A stretch of DNA of 51,692 nt from Bacteroidales bacterium (GCA_024694675.1 JAILJO010000005.1:1-51692), one strand, 5' to 3'; positions 28,544 through 38,916 are shown, numbered from the stretch's first letter. Numbers and translations: made by a program. Notes: generated by a model from the sequence alone, not told the origin.

Positions 28544-29674
28544 TTACTTAACAAAAGATGCAATCAACTGACCCCACTCTGCATTCTCTCTGATTCCAGT
28601 AAACTTGTCACTTCCCGGCCCCCAGGCATACACGGGAACCGCTATGCCGTTATGGGACTCGTTGGCGAAGTGGACGCCAATGCGGCCTTCCTCGAGATTG
28701 CCGTCTTGGAGGGTGAGGGCTCCGGTGTTATGGTCTGCGGTAACAATCACAAGGGTGTGGCCGTCCTTTGCCGCCCATTCAAGGACATCGCCTATAGTGC
28801 GGTCAAAGTCCAGGAGTTCTTCCATGGCCTTTTCAATGTCATTACCGTGCAGCCAGTCATCAATGCATGAGCCTTCAAGCATCATCACAAAACCTTTGTC
28901 TCCGCTTCCCTTGGACAGGAGGTCAAGACCGCGTGCAACGGTGTGGCGGTAAAGGTCTCCGCGTTCCATGGCAACGGGAAGGTTGTCCGGAGCAAGGATT
29001 CCTATTACCGGAAGGTCCGCAGCCATGAGCTCGTCTTCAGTGAGCGCCACGTTGTAGCCGGCAGCGGCCATTTCCTTTATGATATTGCGTCCGTCGGTAC
29101 GTTTGACATCTGTGAACCAGTCCGTACCACCGCCGGAGAGATAGTCAACTCCGCATTCCAGATAGTCTGCAATGAGGTCTTCCTGGTTGTAGCGTTCCTC
29201 GTTGTGGCAGCAGAAGTCGCAGGGCGTGGCATCGGCAAAATGGCAGGTGACGGCAACGCCGGTTTTTTTGCCAAGCTGCTGCGCCTTGACCAGCACAGAA
29301 GGAAGGTCCGTTCCGTCCGGGGTTACGCCGACGTGGCTCTCAGCTGTTTTGACGCCGGCGGCAAGGGCTGTTCCGCCAGCCCCGGAATCCGTGATGAGAT
29401 AGTCAGTGCAGTATGTTCTGGAAAGGCCAACGTAGGGGAAGTTATCGAAGTTAAGCTTTCCTTTGTTCAGGACCCATGCGCAACTCACCTGTTCCAGCCC
29501 CATGCCGTCGCCAATCATGAGGATAACGTTCTTGACCTCGCTGGTGACAGGCGGCATCTGGACATTTACAATGTCGTATGTATATGGCGTCTGGTAGTAC
29601 TGAAGGACAATCTCCTTCTCCTTACAGGCAGTCAATAAGGCAATGGCCGATAAGACGACGATCGATTTTCTCAT
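28544..29674 (-). CDS. Alkaline phosphatase family protein
   Basis: NVILMIGDGMGLEQV, ITDSGAGGTALAAGVKT, VIVTADHNTGALTL. Confidence 0.92.
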   Translation of the reverse strand: MRKSIVVLSAIALLTACKEKEIVLQYYQTPYTYDIVNVQMPPVTSEVKNVILMIGDGMGLEQVSCAWVLNKGKLNFDNFPYVGLSRTYCTDYLITDSGAGGTALAAGVKTAESHVGVTPDGTDLPSVLVKAQQLGKKTGVAVTCHFADATPCDFCCHNEERYNQEDLIADYLECGVDYLSGGGTDWFTDVKRTDGRNIIKEMAAAGYNVALTEDELMAADLPVIGILAPDNLPVAMERGDLYRHTVARGLDLLSKGSGDKGFVMMLEGSCIDDWLHGNDIEKAMEELLDFDRTIGDVLEWAAKDGHTLVIVTADHNTGALTLQDGNLEEGRIGVHFANESHNGIAVPVYAWGPGSDKFTGIRENAEWGQLIASFVK

Positions 29675-29680
29675 ATTCGT

Positions 29681-30925
29681 CTAATTGGCTGGGACGTCTT
29701 CCAGCATGGCGGCGCGGAATGTCTCGATGGCACTGTCGTCAATACCTATCTCGTTGAAGTATTTCTGTACGCACGTCTGGAACTCGTCATAGGAGCCGTC
29801 TTCATGCTTACCGTAATTCCAAAGGAACATGGCAGCGCCATCGTAGTCCACACCGAGGAGGCGGGTCATCTGGGTCTTTTCGCCTTCAGATACGCTGTAA
29901 CCAGCAGGCGCGAATTGGGTAATCTCATATTCTTTGGAGATATCGCCTTCATTTACACCCAGGATGCCAAGCAGTAGCAGTGATATCGTCCCGGTACGGT
30001 CACGTCCAAGGGAGCAGTGATAATAGACCGGCTCATCGTTGGCAATGCAGTTGAAGATAAAGGCTATGCACTGGCGGGTCTTTTCCTTGTCATCGCGAAG
30101 CATCTGCGTGTAACCCTCTTCGATGCACGGGGCGAGGAACGTGTATTTGGAATCGGCATTGGGATAACCGTCCATGGCGCTGTGATCCAGATATTCCTGG
30201 CTTCCGCTGGTAGTGTGGCCGCGCAAATCCAGTTGGGCGCGGATCCCTTCTCCAAGAACATCCTTGATTCCGGCAGAAGTAAGGGTGCTCTCCTGTAAAC
30301 GTCCGCCGCGGTATATCTTGCGGTATTTGATCATCTTCTTACCATCCTTTGTCTTCCATCCACCAAGGTCACGAACGTTGCGCACCCTTGCTTTGAAAGT
30401 TAGCTGGTGCAGGTGTCCGTAGGTGGTAAAGTGTCCGCTTTTGACCACGGTTCCGCCATTCTTTACCTGATATGTATAGCTGGCATTTGGACGCAGGTTG
30501 GTAATCTCCCAATAACCATCTTCTGTTGTACCGATGTTCTTGGTATAGCTCCAGTCTCCTTCCGAAAGGGTGCCGGTATAAACATCAGTCTTGTTTCCCT
30601 CGAAACGGATAGTATAAGTGGAAGGGATGTCGGAAACACCGGGAGAAACCTGATCTTTATATATACCGTTATTTCCACGCTTTATTGCCGAATAACTGTA
30701 GTCCCTCTCCGGATAATCCACTGTGGTAATAAACGTTTCGACAAGCTGATTGGTGGCCAGGATGTTGTCTCCGTCCTGAATCTCGGGAGCGAGTTCATCG
30801 GCCGGATCTACCTCTACGGGATTGGTGTTCTGCCCATTGTCGCCATTCTGGTTTTCCGCATTGTTTGGCGTGCAGAGAACCATGACAGGGATCAGCAGGG
30901 AAATGAAAAGTAAACGTGTTTTCAT
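29681..30925 (-). CDS. Secreted tyrosine/dual-specificity-type phosphatase lipoprotein
   Basis: RNVRDLGGWKTKDGKKMIKYRKIYRGGRL and the CX5R loop HCSLGRDRTGTISLLLLG. Confidence 0.85.
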   Translation of the reverse strand: MKTRLLFISLLIPVMVLCTPNNAENQNGDNGQNTNPVEVDPADELAPEIQDGDNILATNQLVETFITTVDYPERDYSYSAIKRGNNGIYKDQVSPGVSDIPSTYTIRFEGNKTDVYTGTLSEGDWSYTKNIGTTEDGYWEITNLRPNASYTYQVKNGGTVVKSGHFTTYGHLHQLTFKARVRNVRDLGGWKTKDGKKMIKYRKIYRGGRLQESTLTSAGIKDVLGEGIRAQLDLRGHTTSGSQEYLDHSAMDGYPNADSKYTFLAPCIEEGYTQMLRDDKEKTRQCIAFIFNCIANDEPVYYHCSLGRDRTGTISLLLLGILGVNEGDISKEYEITQFAPAGYSVSEGEKTQMTRLLGVDYDGAAMFLWNYGKHEDGSYDEFQTCVQKYFNEIGIDDSAIETFRAAMLEDVPAN

Positions 30926-30942
30926 ATTTTCAAGGTGCTTGA

Positions 30943-32505
30943 TTAATCTGTAATGATGGCATCGTCAAGGCCGGTGAACTGGTACTTGTACAGTCTGGAG
31001 GGGTTAGTATCAGTGTCGCATCCCACCCATATGCAACTATGTTCATGGTCGACATAAATGGACTCAGCATTTTCAACTACCTGAACAGAATAAGTGCACA
31101 GCAGGGTCTCTCCGTCTCCGGTAAGAGCATAAATCTTACGGTAGTTGGAGTCGCTTACCCACAGCCAGTCTGTGAGCGGATCGTAGCACAGGCCTCCTAC
31201 TTCTCCTATTGTGGAGTGCAGCGCATTCAGGGACTTCATTCCGTCAATCACGTTGTACGTCCCATAGTCGGTTTTGTAGGAAGTGGCATCCTTGGCAATA
31301 GTGAACAGGTTGGCTCCGGTCTGTGTGCCGCAGTACAGTTTGCCGTCTTTGTACCAGGTAATGCCTTCCATTCCGGAATTGCTGTACTTTCGGCCTTCTT
31401 CAATCTTGAGGACCGTCTCCATCTTTTTATAGTCGGGAGCTTTGACGCGACCGACTGCACAGGGCTCCTGTGCCACATATATGTCTTTGGTCTCGGGATC
31501 CATAGTGAGACCTTCAGTGTCTCCGCCAATGGACCATTTGTCTATTATGGTACCGTCAAAAGCAATCTTGGCCAGTTCTCCGCCGTCTCCGCAGCCCCAA
31601 AGGAATGTACCATCGGCGCTCATGACAAGTCCGGAAAGTTCGTTCAGTTTTACATCATATACGGTGTACTTCCCGATTACCGGCATTTTGGGCTTGGGAC
31701 CATTGTAAGCAACCAGTTTGCCGGTTATGTCTCCGAGGTCCGTTTTCGTTCCTGATTTTAACTTGGGTTGGCCGGTTACGGTATAAATAGCAGTCCAGTT
31801 ATCGTTCTTGCCAATGTAAATTGAATAGTCGCCCTTGAAATTCACACCGCCGGGGAATACCATGGTTACAGCGCCGTTCTCGATGGGTGCATAGCGGAAA
31901 GGATAACCGTCGTTCGTTGCGGGATAAATATTCGTCTCACGGGTGGAATACTCGATGATAAAAGTCTTTGGATTGATAGCTGGACGATTCACTCCGCCAA
32001 TCGCAATGGTGTCATAATCACCACTTACCTTGAAAGTGAGTATTGCTGAGGCATCGGCAAACGTAAAGGTGTCTCCCTGAAGATATGCGGCTGCAACGGG
32101 AGTAAGGAAATCAGCTATTTCCGTAGTATAATCCATCAGATTATCGTTGTCCCGCTTTGCTGCAGCGGCCGGATAAACGGCATACAGGCCATCCGGGGCG
32201 GCATAATACTCTGTCACCTCGTCCAGATAAACGCTGGCGGTCTTGCCATCGGCGGAAATCTCCGAATCCTTCAAAGTGATGGTCTGTGCCTTTGGCCCAA
32301 AAGAACCATGGACATAAATCTGGTCTCCTGTTTCCCACTTATCTTTGAAAGGAGAAGCCACAAACAAATAGTTGCCTGGTTTAAGCGAAGGTTTGGTGTC
32401 ATCTTCTATCGGCTCTGTCGTATTCTGGGGTGTGCAGGAATAACCGCAGGAAAGGGTGAAAAACGCTGCAACTGCAAAAAAGAAGGGAAGGAAAGAATTT
32501 CTCAT
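30943..32505 (-). CDS. Lipoprotein with SdiA-regulated/beta-propeller-like C-terminal region
   Basis: C-terminal LNELSGLVMSADGTFLWGCGDGGELAKIAFDGTIIDKWSIGGDTEGLTMDPETKDIYVAQE; lipoprotein N-terminus. Confidence 0.6.
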   Translation of the reverse strand: MRNSFLPFFFAVAAFFTLSCGYSCTPQNTTEPIEDDTKPSLKPGNYLFVASPFKDKWETGDQIYVHGSFGPKAQTITLKDSEISADGKTASVYLDEVTEYYAAPDGLYAVYPAAAAKRDNDNLMDYTTEIADFLTPVAAAYLQGDTFTFADASAILTFKVSGDYDTIAIGGVNRPAINPKTFIIEYSTRETNIYPATNDGYPFRYAPIENGAVTMVFPGGVNFKGDYSIYIGKNDNWTAIYTVTGQPKLKSGTKTDLGDITGKLVAYNGPKPKMPVIGKYTVYDVKLNELSGLVMSADGTFLWGCGDGGELAKIAFDGTIIDKWSIGGDTEGLTMDPETKDIYVAQEPCAVGRVKAPDYKKMETVLKIEEGRKYSNSGMEGITWYKDGKLYCGTQTGANLFTIAKDATSYKTDYGTYNVIDGMKSLNALHSTIGEVGGLCYDPLTDWLWVSDSNYRKIYALTGDGETLLCTYSVQVVENAESIYVDHEHSCIWVGCDTDTNPSRLYKYQFTGLDDAIITD

Positions 32506-32513
32506 ATTCTAGT

Positions 32514-33206
32514 CTAGAGTAAAGTATAGGAGGTCTCCACGGACCCGTCCGCGGCCACTACAAAAAATACAGGGGTAATCTTTGGATCGAATACTGCCGA
32601 TGCCTGAGGATCGGAGATGTATTCCCATCCGGGGACCGTGGGCTCCTGGCCATAGCCGAAGCAAACTGCTATGCGGCGCACATCGGCCCATTCCGGCTGG
32701 GCAGATAGTTTTGTAAGGGCTTCACGGCATGTAGGGCAGCCGGTATCTAGGACCAGTACAAGGGTGCGTTCATGGATAACACATCCTGGTACTGTGGCTT
32801 TTAAGCCCTTTTGGTTGAACTGAATCCATTCCCGCTTGCGCTGGAAAGATTCCAGGGATGATGAAGATATGATGCCGTCAGCAGCCATCCGGTCTACAGC
32901 CTTGGAATACAGGGTGGCGTTTCGGCATGGGGATAGAATATTGTAGAATGCGCCGTCTATCCATTCGGAATAGACATAATAGGCAACCTCGTCATCTTTG
33001 AGGCGGTTGAAAAGGATGTCGATGGCGGCCAGAGCATCGACTTCCGGTGCCCGGACAGCTTTCTCGGCGAATTGTGCCATGCGGTCTTCTGACACCCGGA
33101 TGTCTTTTTCCAGCAGGGGAATGTCGTTCCAAAACGAACGCACAGGGTTCTCATTGCACCCCAACAGGAATGCAAACATGAGAATCACTGTCCCCAGACG
33201 CTTCAT
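32514..33206 (-). CDS. Thioredoxin-fold-like lipoprotein (DUF5106-type)
   Basis: LLGCNENP lipobox; LVLVLDTGCPTCREALTKL CxxC motif. Confidence 0.55.
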   Translation of the reverse strand: MKRLGTVILMFAFLLGCNENPVRSFWNDIPLLEKDIRVSEDRMAQFAEKAVRAPEVDALAAIDILFNRLKDDEVAYYVYSEWIDGAFYNILSPCRNATLYSKAVDRMAADGIISSSSLESFQRKREWIQFNQKGLKATVPGCVIHERTLVLVLDTGCPTCREALTKLSAQPEWADVRRIAVCFGYGQEPTVPGWEYISDPQASAVFDPKITPVFFVVAADGSVETSYTLL

Positions 33207-34877
33207 TTACTTGATTTCGAATAGTTTGTTCAAACCCGTCTCAGAATCGAATACGCCTTCGTTGGCAAGTGCAATACTGTATTCCGGACGCGTGGGGAGC
33301 AGCGGGTCCGAAAGCTGAAGGTAGAGCGCACCTTTGGCCGATGTGGGCGTAAACTTGGTCTTGACCACATGGAACCCGGTGTGCCAGGTGCGGGGATCAG
33401 AACCAAGCATGAATTCCTGTTTTGAACCGTTGGATGCAATCCACACCAGTTTGGCTTCGCGAGGATTCATGGGAGCGGCATATCCGGTATTGTAGAAACG
33501 AAGGGTTACGTCACATGATTTGTCGGCGGCGAAGTCTTCTGAGTAGAAGAGGTCCTGCATTACCAGGCGATATCCCAGGCGGTCTACAATAGTGTCCAGG
33601 CACTTGCCCTTTTGCCATACTTTGATGACACTGGTATTGTAGTCATTGTTAAGATAAGTCCAGTGATAGTCTTCCATATCCTTCTGGGAAGCAGTGCATG
33701 TGCAATAATCAGATACTCCGCATGTTTCTCCGCCCATAAGTGTATAACGGGTATCTCCCTTCCAGAATTCACGGTCATTGGCAACGTTGTCAAAGGTGCC
33801 GGAATCGGTCTCGGATTTTCCGAAGCAGTCATTGTGGCCGCCAATACGGGACTTGATGCTGCCGTCATGAGCTGTAGCGGCAGTCAGGGTATCCTTGACG
33901 GTGAGTTTATACATGCTCATCTTAAACTGGGGAGTGCGTACTTGAATCTGACGGGACTCGGGTATGGCGTCAAGCAGGGCCTCTGCTATTTGCTTGCGGG
34001 TTTGGGTAGAGCTTAAGTTAGTGGAACTGTGCCATTCTCCCCAAGGGCCTATGAAGCCGGCCTGGAGCACAAATATTACATCGGCGTTTTTGATCAGGTA
34101 AGGTTTTAGCTGCTGAATGTGCTGGAGAACGACTTCGGCCTTGGGGTCCATAGGCTGGTCGCTGCTGTCATTCTTATATGCAAAACGTAAAACACATTTG
34201 GCACCTCCCTCGCGCAATGCGTCCATACAACTCTGAAACTTGTCTAGATATGACTGTGAGATTGTACAGTTGTCCGGATCCATGAAATCCTTAAGATAGA
34301 ATCCCGTGTACCAGAGTGTGAAGCCCTGCAGACGTGCTGCCTTAACCTCTGACACGCTTAATGCCGAAGTGTTCGTGAAAAAGTCTGATGCCTGACGGTA
34401 AAATCCTCTTTCCGGATTGGTAATGTGGCTGCTGGCTTCTGTGAAACTAACCTTGACACCTTCCAAATCTTCATGGGGATCGATGGGAACAGTACTGCCG
34501 GACCCCTCTTGAGGGAGGACTGAAAAAGTAACCTGGGTTGAGGCTTCCGAATAGTATTCGTCCTCCTCTTGAGTAAAAGTAAGGGTTACAGGCGTTTCTA
34601 CATCCGGACTACCGGTTGTTACCTTGTATTGCCTCCGGCCGTTGAGGACGATAGATGCCACTGCGGGAGAACTGGATACGAAATTGATGTATCCGTCCGA
34701 TGGGGAACTGGCTTTAAGCGTAAAAGAAGTAAAGGGTTGAACCTTTTCAGAAGGAAGTCCGCTAATGACAAGGGACGGGGACTCAATCTCCGGTTCTTCT
34801 CCTACGGGATTGATTACATAGATGTCGCAGGACAGAAACATGGAGAAGCCTGCAAGGCAAGTAAGTAAGCGTTTCAT
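33207..34877 (-). CDS. DUF4874/DUF4832-like secreted protein, putative glycoside hydrolase
   Basis: HITNPERGFYRQASDFF; VIFVLQAGFIGPWGEWHSSTN; LMGGETCGVSDYCTC. Confidence 0.7.
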   Translation of the reverse strand: MKRLLTCLAGFSMFLSCDIYVINPVGEEPEIESPSLVISGLPSEKVQPFTSFTLKASSPSDGYINFVSSSPAVASIVLNGRRQYKVTTGSPDVETPVTLTFTQEEDEYYSEASTQVTFSVLPQEGSGSTVPIDPHEDLEGVKVSFTEASSHITNPERGFYRQASDFFTNTSALSVSEVKAARLQGFTLWYTGFYLKDFMDPDNCTISQSYLDKFQSCMDALREGGAKCVLRFAYKNDSSDQPMDPKAEVVLQHIQQLKPYLIKNADVIFVLQAGFIGPWGEWHSSTNLSSTQTRKQIAEALLDAIPESRQIQVRTPQFKMSMYKLTVKDTLTAATAHDGSIKSRIGGHNDCFGKSETDSGTFDNVANDREFWKGDTRYTLMGGETCGVSDYCTCTASQKDMEDYHWTYLNNDYNTSVIKVWQKGKCLDTIVDRLGYRLVMQDLFYSEDFAADKSCDVTLRFYNTGYAAPMNPREAKLVWIASNGSKQEFMLGSDPRTWHTGFHVVKTKFTPTSAKGALYLQLSDPLLPTRPEYSIALANEGVFDSETGLNKLFEIK

Positions 34878-36265
34878 TAAAGTTCGAATGTATGCAGTTT
34901 ATTGAATCCGGTCTCTTCATCCCACACCTCTTCATTTGCCAGGCGTATGGAGTATAGAGGATTGGTGCGATAATCAGGGTCGGGAAGGTTTAACCAAAGC
35001 GTGCATGAACCGGATATACCGGACGGGAGTTCTATACTCTGGTCAATAACGGTAGTGTTTCCGCCCATCCAGTATCTGGGGTCTGATTCAAGGGGCCAGG
35101 ACGATAAAACTTCGCCTTGATCGTCAGTAAGGACCAGTTCTGCGTCCCTGGGGTTCATGACAGAGGCAAAACCCGCATTGTTTATGTACAGGACAGCCCG
35201 CATGGAATCGCCGGCGGATGGATTTTGTGTGAAATAGCCTTTTGTCAGGACAAAGCGGTATCCCAGACGGAGCCGGATTTCATTCAGGCATGAATTCTTG
35301 GACCAGTAATTGAGGACATTGGGGTCGAAAGATGAATTCAGGTATGAATAATGCTGGTCTTCCATTGTCTTTATGGCGTTGTCGCACTTACAATAAGTGG
35401 ACATGGCGCATGTCTCACCACCAATAATAACGTACTTGCTTTCCGCGCTCCAATACTCGCGATCTGTCTTGGAACGGAGAGTGCCCTGGTCAGTGGCGTC
35501 GGCAAGGAAGCAGTCGTCATGTCCGGCCAGGCGAGCCTTTGTTGTGGGCGTGTGCGCTTCTGCGCGTGTTATGGTGTCGGCAATTGAATAGCCGTACATA
35601 GTCATTTTTGCTGCCGGAGTACGCAGTTCCAGCTGTCTTGTTGCCGGGAGGGCGTCCAGCAATGCGTCTGTGACGCGTTTTCTGGGGAGATATTCTTCGT
35701 ATGTGGTGGGGCTGGCGGGGAAGGCCGTTGTATAATGCCATTCACCCCAGCATCCTATAAAGCCTGCCTGCATTACGTAAATAACATCAGCGTATTCCTG
35801 CAGGATGGGCTTGAGTTGGGCGATGTGACGGAGAACCTGCTCCTCGTTTGTGTCAAACGGAGCGTCGTTCTCCGGGTGTTTCAAGTCTTTAATATCATTT
35901 GAATATCCGAAGCGAAGGATGCACTTTGCGCCTGTTCCGCGGTATGCCTGAAGACTCTTGCGGATGAGTGCCAGGTAGGCTTCGGAAATGTCAGATTCGA
36001 AGAAGGGTTTGAGCCAGCATTCAAGCATATAAAGGCTTCTGCCCATCTTGCGGTTAGATTTGAGTACGCTGGAAGAGACCGCGGCGCCATCTTCGGACTC
36101 AAAACTGGTGCCGGAATATAGACCTCTCTCTGGATTGGGGAAATTCTCATCCGTAGAAGTATATGTAACCTTTTGCAGGCCGGGATAAGAATCATCATTC
36201 TCTGTACATGCGCAGAGCAGGATGAAAACGAATCCGAACAGTAAACAGTGCCTCTTCATACTCAA
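34877..36265 (-). CDS. DUF4874/DUF4832-like lipoprotein, paralog of the adjacent gene
   Basis: NFPNPERGLYSGTSFES; VIYVMQAGFIGCWGEWHYTTA; IIGGETCAMSTYCKC. Confidence 0.7.
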   Translation of the reverse strand: MSMKRHCLLFGFVFILLCACTENDDSYPGLQKVTYTSTDENFPNPERGLYSGTSFESEDGAAVSSSVLKSNRKMGRSLYMLECWLKPFFESDISEAYLALIRKSLQAYRGTGAKCILRFGYSNDIKDLKHPENDAPFDTNEEQVLRHIAQLKPILQEYADVIYVMQAGFIGCWGEWHYTTAFPASPTTYEEYLPRKRVTDALLDALPATRQLELRTPAAKMTMYGYSIADTITRAEAHTPTTKARLAGHDDCFLADATDQGTLRSKTDREYWSAESKYVIIGGETCAMSTYCKCDNAIKTMEDQHYSYLNSSFDPNVLNYWSKNSCLNEIRLRLGYRFVLTKGYFTQNPSAGDSMRAVLYINNAGFASVMNPRDAELVLTDDQGEVLSSWPLESDPRYWMGGNTTVIDQSIELPSGISGSCTLWLNLPDPDYRTNPLYSIRLANEEVWDEETGFNKLHTFEL

Positions 36266-36273
36266 ATCAAGTT

Positions 36274-36307
36274 AAAAAAGAGCCAGGCCTGGTTAAGGCC
36301 TGACTCT
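36274..36307 (-). terminator. Intrinsic terminator/attenuator inside the Sus operon
   Basis: Minus strand AGAGTCAGGCC-TTAACCA-GGCCTGGCTCT followed by a T-run, between the SusE-like gene and the DUF4832-like genes. Confidence 0.75.
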
Positions 36308-36320
36308 AAAGAAATAAAAA

Positions 36321-37046
36321 TTAGTTGTTGAAATTAACTTTCACCAGAGGAGCGTGGCCGTTGGGGTTCTCTTCAGTAACTTCGCCTGCAGGGAGGGCGC
36401 CGGTGGCATCCCAACCATTGACAGTGCAGAGGATACCCATGTTGAACTCCTTGGCAATCTTGCCGTCAGGATAAAGTTCGCGGGTGATTCTGAATTCCCA
36501 GACTTTCTTGTCGCCCTTACCCTCGATGAAGTTGGTAAGGCCTTCAACCTCTGTCCAGGTCCAGCCGTCAGCATTGACGTCGCCGCCCCAGATGCCAATG
36601 AAAGGATCATAGTCGCAGACCTCGCCACCGTCAATGATGGAGCCTTCGATAAGAACATCGATGCAAGGAGTTTCACCCTGGAGCCACTGGCCGGTGTAAC
36701 CACCGGTTGCGGTGTTGTTGTCACCATCGAGGCAGAAGTCAATGTGAGCCATGGTCACTTCACCGTCATATGCGGAGTAATCCATCTCGATGTAAACATA
36801 CACATAATACTTGTCAGCATAAATCTTTGCAAGTTTCATGTCCGGCTTGGGATGTCCGGCGGGGCATTTAAGCTCCTGAACTTTGGTTGCATCAAGTTTG
36901 GCCCAGTCAGAGAAGTCGCCATCAATCTTGATGGGAGCATTGTACTTTGATTTGCCACCACCATTTCCGGATCCTTCATCATCGGGCTTGTCGCATGCGA
37001 CAAGCATTACGGCTGCCATAGCCACGAGTGCGAATAACTTTTTCAT
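36321..37046 (-). CDS. SusE-position surface lipoprotein, possible glycan-binding
   Basis: MKKLFALVAMAAVMLVACDKPDDEG lipobox; PIKIDGDFSDWAKLDATKV resembles CBM9-like domains; downstream of susD. Start at 37046. Confidence 0.6.
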   Translation of the reverse strand: MKKLFALVAMAAVMLVACDKPDDEGSGNGGGKSKYNAPIKIDGDFSDWAKLDATKVQELKCPAGHPKPDMKLAKIYADKYYVYVYIEMDYSAYDGEVTMAHIDFCLDGDNNTATGGYTGQWLQGETPCIDVLIEGSIIDGGEVCDYDPFIGIWGGDVNADGWTWTEVEGLTNFIEGKGDKKVWEFRITRELYPDGKIAKEFNMGILCTVNGWDATGALPAGEVTEENPNGHAPLVKVNFNN

Positions 37047-37107
37047 AGTTTTTAAAGATTTTGTGTTAAAAAAGTGATAAAAAGGTTTTTGAATATAGTC
37101 TGATTTA

Positions 37108-38904
37108 TTATCTTGGATTCTGATTGATTCCGCTGGCGTTGATTTCATCCAGAGGGATCAGAAGGGCAATCCTGGGATCTGTCCACTTGATCTCACCGAA
37201 CTCATGGAAACCCACGAAGCGACGGTCCATATTCTTGCGGTTGCGGAAAACGTCGAAATAGCGCAGGCCCTCGAAGCAGAATTCCATGCGGCGCTCATCC
37301 AGAACCACGTCCAGAATAGTGTTATAACCGCGTGCCTGATAGTTGCCAAGAGTCATTTCTGCATCTCCGGTAAGGCCGGCGCGGTTGCGGATGATATTTA
37401 CATCATCAAGGGCATCCTGGTCTCTTCCGCCAACCTTTGCAAGAGCCTCGGCACGGTTCAGGACCACCTCACCCCAGCGAAGCAGGGCGGGGGAAGTAAG
37501 ATTTGACTTGCCTTCCTGGCCGTTGAATTTGGTATTGTAGTAAATGGGGAAGTTACCACCGTTGGAGCGTACCTTTCCATCAGGACGAACATAGACGCGT
37601 TTCTGCTGGGAAGCACCTTCTCCGTTGGAGATGAAATTGTTGTCATCTACGATATACTGGGTATATCCGTTTACGATGGTAGGAACAGCCTTGTATGTTT
37701 TCTTTGAAGAACCAATCTTGTACTGGAATGAAACAGAACCGTCAGCTGCTGCAGTAAGGCCGTGGACAATTCCACAGGAGCAATAGGTGTTCTTGTCGTC
37801 TGTCTTGATAGGAAAGGTGACCATCAGTTTATCGCCTTCTTCAAGAACAGGTACAAAATAGGCTTTGAAACGCTTGTCCTGGGGGTACCGCTGGAAAAGA
37901 TCAATGAGTTCCTCACTCCAGTAATGTTCTCCCCAACCGGAATCACCGTTAAAACGTTTGAAGTCAGAATCGTCATAATACATGGATCCGATGGCGGACT
38001 GAGGGTGCTCTGACACAAACCAGTCGGTGACGTTTGGCCTGATGCAGAAGATGGTCTCATTGACATCGTAGGTCTTTGTGGGATACTCCTCGTAATCATA
38101 TCCTACGGTTACGGAAGAGGGAGCGTGCGCCATCAGTTCGTCGCAAACCTGAATGCATTTCTGATTCTCTTCCATATAGAGATAAACGCGAGCAAGCAGT
38201 GCCCTGGCGGCATCGGCGGTAGCATAAACGCAGGAATTGCGGTTGACGTTGTCATCCATGTATTTAATGGCATCTTCGAGATCTTCCGTAATGTGCTTGT
38301 AAATGTCACCGATAGAGGCGCGGGTGGTAGGGGCAGAATAGCTGTCCATTCCCCTGTGCTCGGGAACGCCCTCTGCTTCAGGATGGTCTTTCCAATATAC
38401 ATAAGGCATTGCAAACAGAGTGACCATATGGAAATGACCTAACGCACGAAGGAAATAGTTCTCGCCAAGCACGTGGTTGGTTTCCGTGTGCTTTTCAACA
38501 GGATCCGGGACTATGAGGGCGATGTTGGAGTTCGCCGCATAGATAATCTTGTAAGCAAGCCACCAGGTATAGTAGATATTCTCTTCTGTGGGGACTTCCT
38601 TATAATCATAAGGATGGACAAAAGGGTCTGAGGTAACACCGGAGATGGTGACGTTGTCACCGCGGAGCTCTGTAAGCTGATAATAATGGCGCAGATACTG
38701 GTTACGGCCATTGGGATAATCTGAGCTTTCTCCCTTGTATGCCAGAGCGTCCTTAAACAGGGCGTAAATACCATTTGTGGTATACACAGACGCTGAGGGA
38801 TTGTCTGCAAGCTGGGACGACGTCATGGTATCCGAGGAATAGAAATCCATGTTGCAGGAGACCATGAGCAAAACGGCAAAAGCAAATGCAAATATCTTCT
38901 TCAT
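37108..38904 (-). CDS. SusD/RagB-family nutrient-binding lipoprotein
   Basis: Lipobox LLMVSCNMDFY; ENYFLRALGHFHMVTLFAMPYVYWKDHPEAEGVP; C-terminal LDERRMEFCFEGLRYFDVFRNRKNMD. Confidence 0.95.
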   Translation of the reverse strand: MKKIFAFAFAVLLMVSCNMDFYSSDTMTSSQLADNPSASVYTTNGIYALFKDALAYKGESSDYPNGRNQYLRHYYQLTELRGDNVTISGVTSDPFVHPYDYKEVPTEENIYYTWWLAYKIIYAANSNIALIVPDPVEKHTETNHVLGENYFLRALGHFHMVTLFAMPYVYWKDHPEAEGVPEHRGMDSYSAPTTRASIGDIYKHITEDLEDAIKYMDDNVNRNSCVYATADAARALLARVYLYMEENQKCIQVCDELMAHAPSSVTVGYDYEEYPTKTYDVNETIFCIRPNVTDWFVSEHPQSAIGSMYYDDSDFKRFNGDSGWGEHYWSEELIDLFQRYPQDKRFKAYFVPVLEEGDKLMVTFPIKTDDKNTYCSCGIVHGLTAAADGSVSFQYKIGSSKKTYKAVPTIVNGYTQYIVDDNNFISNGEGASQQKRVYVRPDGKVRSNGGNFPIYYNTKFNGQEGKSNLTSPALLRWGEVVLNRAEALAKVGGRDQDALDDVNIIRNRAGLTGDAEMTLGNYQARGYNTILDVVLDERRMEFCFEGLRYFDVFRNRKNMDRRFVGFHEFGEIKWTDPRIALLIPLDEINASGINQNPR

Positions 38905-38916
38905 AATACTTCTCAT

